From JACQMJ01 sp964373495 (lineage in GTDB: Bacteria; Patescibacteriota; Minisyncoccia; Sungbacterales; SURF-37): a DNA stretch of 7,677 bases. Within the stretch, counting starts at the first letter, position 1; each line of letters begins with the position of its first letter. A model generated the notes under the pieces. The model was given only the letters and a program-made list of their open reading frames with translations, searched no databases and was not told where the DNA came from. Positions 5,468 through 7,677 of the stretch are shown one piece after another. The position numbers and the translations under genes are program-made. The stretch is taken from assembly GCA_964373495.1 (NCBI GenBank), contig CAYJUW010000034.1, positions 1 to 7,677 of the forward strand, given 5' to 3'.

Positions 5468-5494
5468 GAGGACGCCCGCACGCGTCCTCTTTTT
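5468..5494 (+). terminator. Intrinsic terminator of the 98-aa gene
   Basis: GAGGACGC (5468-5475) and GCGTCCTC (5482-5489) form a perfect 8-bp GC-rich stem with a six-base loop, followed by TTTTTATT. It begins 45 bp after the stop codon at 5420-5422. Confidence 0.92.
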
Positions 5495-5525
5495 ATTCCG
5501 GCACAACCAGTAAAACCCCGAAGTC

Positions 5526-5569
5526 CATCTTAACAATTTACTCACGATCGTGAAGAGATTGTTAAGATG
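5526..5569. repeat. 44-bp composite palindrome
   Basis: Perfect 12-bp arms CATCTTAACAAT (5526-5537) and ATTGTTAAGATG (5558-5569) enclose a second perfect palindrome, TCACGATCGTGA (5542-5553), set off on each side by four unpaired bases. The regular build suggests an operator for two dimers or a cruciform. It lies in the tail-to-tail spacer between the 98-aa gene and the DUF8128-like gene, so it may also act at transcript 3' ends. It lacks a U-rich tail on either strand. Confidence 0.75.
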
Positions 5570-5577
5570 AGTATCAT

Positions 5578-5618
5578 CCCTATCCCTTTCCTACTCCTAT
5601 CCCCTTACCCCTATCCCC
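5578..5618 (-). other. C-rich tract, potential G-quadruplex on the minus strand
   Basis: The tract repeats CCTATCC-like units. On the minus strand it has five runs of three or four G (5615-5618, 5608-5611, 5601-5604, 5584-5586 and 5578-5580). The first three are separated by three-base loops, and a 14-base loop containing two GG pairs precedes the fourth. It starts six bases after the stop codon of the DUF8128-like gene and would be in its 3' untranslated RNA. Confidence 0.5.
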
Positions 5619-5623
5619 TCACG

Positions 5624-6976
5624 TCATCCCACCGGCAGCGCCGAGGGCGGCTCGGATTTTTTGGCCTCAATCCGCGGCAGCAAGGGCGCCTTGGCGGCCA
5701 TGGTCGGGTAGTGGTAGATGGTGGCCAACTCCTCACTATTGAGAATGATGCGCTTGGACTGCAGGGACCAGATGTCGGTGAAGGGCTTGCGGGCCCGGTA
5801 GTATTGGTAAAAAAGCTTTTGCTTGTAGAGCTTGCGCCGGCGCTTGGCGAACTTCGGCCACCACCACGGCGTCTTGGTGGCCATGGTCTTGCCGCTAAAC
5901 TTGAAGGCGTTCAGGGTCTGGGTGTTGTAGGTTTTCAAGGCGCCGATAAACGAATTCAAGTGCGAGAGCACGAACCGGTCGCGCCGGGCCACGTAGCAAA
6001 AGCGGACCACGACCTCAAATCCCGGTTTCAGGATATTCTTCTCAATGGCCGCGACGATGTCGCGCGTGCCCGGCGACAGGTGCAGCATCATCGAGCTTCC
6101 GGCCGGCTCTTCCCTCTTCTTCTCGGCTCGCGGGGCGGCCTCAACCGGGCCGAGGCCAAAGAGCGGCCGGAGCGGCTCGCCCCAGCCCTTGTACACCGGC
6201 TCGAGCGGCTCAAGAAGGGAAGCGAGCGCGCCCTTGCGGACCGGCTCCTGCCTGCCGATGAGCTTGGCCACGAGCCGCTCGCCCTCCTCCCGCCAGGCCT
6301 GGGGACTGGGATCCTGGGCCGGCCGCAGCAGGAGGTGGTAGCCCATGTGCTCGCCCGGGCCGATCCGGCCGAGGAGCTCGAGCATGGAGGAAAGCGGATC
6401 AACCTTGATGTACTCCTCCTGGCCCGGGGTTAAGCTCAAGATGTCGCGGTAGGTGCGGATGGGGTAGGCATCCTCTTTGGCCAGCGCAAACTCGATGCCA
6501 AAGATATCCCACTCCTCATTGGGCAGGACCGCCGGGAGCTGGTCCAGGTAGTCGGCCACCTCGGCGATCTCGGCTTCCGGATATTGGGCGTAGATCTGGG
6601 CCTCGACCATGTTCCGGTAGAAGACCGGCAGCCGGATGTAAAAGCGCGTCTCCCCGCCCATGGAAGCCAGCTCAAAGACCAGGTAGTCGTGCTGCAGCCC
6701 CTCCCAGTACTTCTCCAGGGGATCAAACTCCCAGTACATGGTCTGGAGCGCTGAGAACACCTGCTCCATGGCCTCGGGGGTCTTGGAAATGTCACGGGGG
6801 ATCTTGACCTCCAGCAGCGTCCAGCGAAGGTTTGCGAAGTAGCGCGACTTCAGGTAGTACTTCCAGAGCTGCCAGCCGGCATAGCCGAGGAGCGGCGGCG
6901 CCCACAGCCACCAGGTATTGGCCACGAGCGCCCAGGCGGTGAGGAACGGCTCCGAGAGTTTGGCGAAAAAAGCCAT
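5624..6976 (-). CDS. DUF8128-like membrane protein, partner of the TraG/VirD4-like ATPase
   Basis: A 450-aa protein with one or two close N-terminal hydrophobic segments (about residues 12-38, rich in Trp) and a basic KYYLKSRY boundary, then a large soluble part. LLEVKIPRDISKTPEAMEQVFSAL (54-77) and the C-terminal ILNSEELATIYHYP (411-424) are the parts I recognise from CPR proteins found with VirB4/VirD4-like ATPases. The second resembles the N(T)EELAT-hhP motif of type IV secretion ATPases, but no Walker A is present here, so it is not itself an ATPase. Residues 280-295 are a charged linker, and 375-398 is strongly basic (KFAKRRRKLYKQK). It probably anchors the ATPase at the membrane. The family name is from memory, not from a search. 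The ATG at 6976 directly follows GGTGGT and a promoter, so the mRNA may be leaderless. Confidence 0.8.
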   Translation of the reverse strand: MAFFAKLSEPFLTAWALVANTWWLWAPPLLGYAGWQLWKYYLKSRYFANLRWTLLEVKIPRDISKTPEAMEQVFSALQTMYWEFDPLEKYWEGLQHDYLVFELASMGGETRFYIRLPVFYRNMVEAQIYAQYPEAEIAEVADYLDQLPAVLPNEEWDIFGIEFALAKEDAYPIRTYRDILSLTPGQEEYIKVDPLSSMLELLGRIGPGEHMGYHLLLRPAQDPSPQAWREEGERLVAKLIGRQEPVRKGALASLLEPLEPVYKGWGEPLRPLFGLGPVEAAPRAEKKREEPAGSSMMLHLSPGTRDIVAAIEKNILKPGFEVVVRFCYVARRDRFVLSHLNSFIGALKTYNTQTLNAFKFSGKTMATKTPWWWPKFAKRRRKLYKQKLFYQYYRARKPFTDIWSLQSKRIILNSEELATIYHYPTMAAKAPLLPRIEAKKSEPPSALPVG

Positions 6977-6982
6977 ACCACC

Positions 6983-7011
6983 AGTATAATATGGAAAAAC
7001 CCTAATCTCTA
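6983..7011 (-). promoter_or_regulatory. Promoter of the DUF8128-like gene, leaderless arrangement
   Basis: On the minus strand TAGAGA (7011-7006, four of six consensus bases) and TATACT (6988-6983, five of six) are spaced by 17 bp. The -10 ends six bases before the ATG, so transcription should start at or next to the start codon. The -35 lies inside the left heptamer array of the adjacent repeat. Confidence 0.5.
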
Positions 7012-7135
7012 AACCCTAAATCCTAAACCGACCGCAGGTCGTCCGGAACGAAGTGAAGGAACCCGAGTTCCTTCGGCTGCGCCTCAGGATGACGCCTGAT
7101 GGCGTCAGTTTAGAGTTTAGAAATTAGAGTTTAGG
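7001..7135. repeat. REP-like repeat framed by inverted heptamer arrays
   Basis: Four tandem heptamers of the type YCTAAWY (7001-7028: CCTAATC, TCTAAAC, CCTAAAT, CCTAAAC) face four in inverse orientation (7108-7135: GTTTAGA twice, AATTAGA, GTTTAGG). Between them lie three perfect hairpins: CGACC/GGTCG (7029-7041), GAAGGAAC/GTTCCTTC (7055-7074) and TGACGCC/GGCGTCA (7090-7107). CTCAGGATGACG (7083-7094) is shared with the repeat in the 23S leader. It fills the space between the DUF8128-like gene and the HARE-HTH gene and contributes a -35 to the former. Confidence 0.75.
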
Positions 7136-7141
7136 ATTTTC

Positions 7142-7244
7142 ACCCCGTTACAACCCGGACGCCCCTCCCTTCAGGGTGGGGAGGAAGAAAAGATCCGTGG
7201 AGCTCATTAGAGGGCCCGGCCTTTGGGCCGGGTTGTAACGGGGT
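7142..7244. other. 103-bp structured element closed by a 17-bp perfect inverted repeat
   Basis: Bases 7142-7158 and 7228-7244 are perfect inverted repeats (ACCCCGTTACAACCCGG and its complement). Inside are CCCCTCCC-TTCA-GGGTGGGG (7162-7181) and CCCGGCC-TTTG-GGCCGGG (7215-7232). The latter shares 7228-7232 with the right arm, so the local hairpin and the long closing stem exclude each other. It begins directly after the stop codon of the HARE-HTH gene and would be transcribed with it. A regulatory 3' RNA fold or a miniature mobile element are both possible; there is no strong U tract. Confidence 0.65.
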
Positions 7245-7677
7245 TCACGCCAACGTGTATCCCTCCGGCGTCTTCTTAAAGAGGTCCTTATTTTGCAGAT
7301 TCAAAAACACCGTGTTGGCCTTCACGAAGCGCTCCGCGAGCACCCGCTTGACGATCTCCTCTTTGGGCAGGGGGCGCTTGGAACCCTTCAGGAGCGAGGC
7401 GATCACCTCGGCCACCGTACCCGGGGTATAGCCCCATTCAGCGAGCGCATAGAGTCCCCGGCCGACGAGCACGAAGCGCGGGTCTTTGATGAGCTCGTTA
7501 TGCACCGTCTGGGGGTGGGCGCGCCTGTCCGACCAGCCGAACTTGGCGATCGCGCCTGCCACATCACGGAAGTGCATCTGCTTGCCGGATTTGGCAAGCA
7601 CCGCGTAGGCCTTATCCCGGACCCCGCGCGGCCGGATGGTCGGCCAGGACACGAGGCCGAATTCGCCGTAGGGATTC
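7245..7677 (-). CDS. HARE-HTH winged-helix protein, C-terminal part (runs off window)
   Basis: At least 144 residues are visible, and the frame is open to the window edge. A GTG at 7652 is a poor start, because the upstream in-frame residues NPYGEFGLVSWPTIRPRGVRDKAY continue a conserved-looking stretch into the first domain. That domain (from VRDKAYAVL through GRGLYALAEWGY) has the pattern of HARE-HTH (PF05066-type) winged helices: MHFRDVAGAIAKFGW, HPQTVHNELIKDPRF, then a beta wing. A second, shorter winged-helix-like unit follows (TVAEVIASLLKGSKRPLPKEEIVKRVL to EGYTLA). In CPR and related bacteria such modules often sit C-terminal to a sigma-70 region 4-like helix-turn-helix, which would lie beyond the window. 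A role in transcription is inferred. The stop TGA is at 7245-7247. Confidence 0.82.
   Translation of the reverse strand, partial: NPYGEFGLVSWPTIRPRGVRDKAYAVLAKSGKQMHFRDVAGAIAKFGWSDRRAHPQTVHNELIKDPRFVLVGRGLYALAEWGYTPGTVAEVIASLLKGSKRPLPKEEIVKRVLAERFVKANTVFLNLQNKDLFKKTPEGYTLA

Noticed and set aside
5567..6433. 288-codon open frame on the plus strand
   Set aside because: It lies opposite the DUF8128-like gene, is rich in Leu, Gly, Arg and Pro with no recognisable domain, and its ATG is part of the 44-bp palindrome. It is a shadow frame.
7142..7244. Hammerhead-ribozyme-like CUAAUGAG on the minus strand
   Set aside because: The core differs from CUGAUGA, and no GAAA box or proper stem II follows.

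Overview
The window looks like a chromosomal segment of a GC-rich member of the Candidate Phyla Radiation (Patescibacteria). Three things suggest this: a TraG/VirD4-like ATPase and a separate membrane protein with the sequence style of the CPR DUF8128 family on the same strand; an N-terminally cut protein with HARE-type winged helices of the kind CPR genomes fuse to sigma-like domains; and a 23S rRNA gene that is not preceded by 16S rRNA. The lineage is recalled from family resemblance, not from a search, and no genus can be named.

Layout. At 1-115 (minus) lies the 5' end of a 23S rRNA gene, which continues out of the window. It has its own perfect TTGACA-17-TATAAT promoter at 461-489 and a leader of about 340 nt with a boxB/boxA-like hairpin and a palindromic repeat. 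At 711-1397 (minus) is a small MscS-related membrane protein. The stretch 1398-2406 has no convincing gene but contains several inverted-repeat structures, a plus-strand terminator-like hairpin and one weak Cys-containing ORF. At 2468-3037 (plus) is elongation factor P with its own promoter. A 105-bp spacer of mirrored heptamers separates it from the convergent TraG/VirD4-like ATPase (3143-5044, minus). A symmetric divergent promoter at 5047-5097 serves that ATPase and a 98-aa membrane protein (5126-5422, plus), which has a perfect promoter, a strong ribosome binding site and a terminator. After a 44-bp composite palindrome and a C-rich tract comes the DUF8128-like membrane protein (5624-6976, minus). 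A repeat island (7001-7244) and the C-terminal part of a HARE-HTH protein (7245-7677, minus) complete the window.

Working together. The ATPase and the DUF8128-like protein probably form one membrane-anchored DNA- or protein-translocating machine. They are on the same strand but have separate promoters, and the 98-aa membrane protein sits between them in the opposite direction. The remaining genes are housekeeping (23S rRNA, EF-P), osmotic or membrane (MscS-like) and transcriptional (HARE-HTH). The most unusual content is intergenic: at least six different symmetric or palindromic elements, some of which supply promoter parts or offer mutually exclusive RNA folds.
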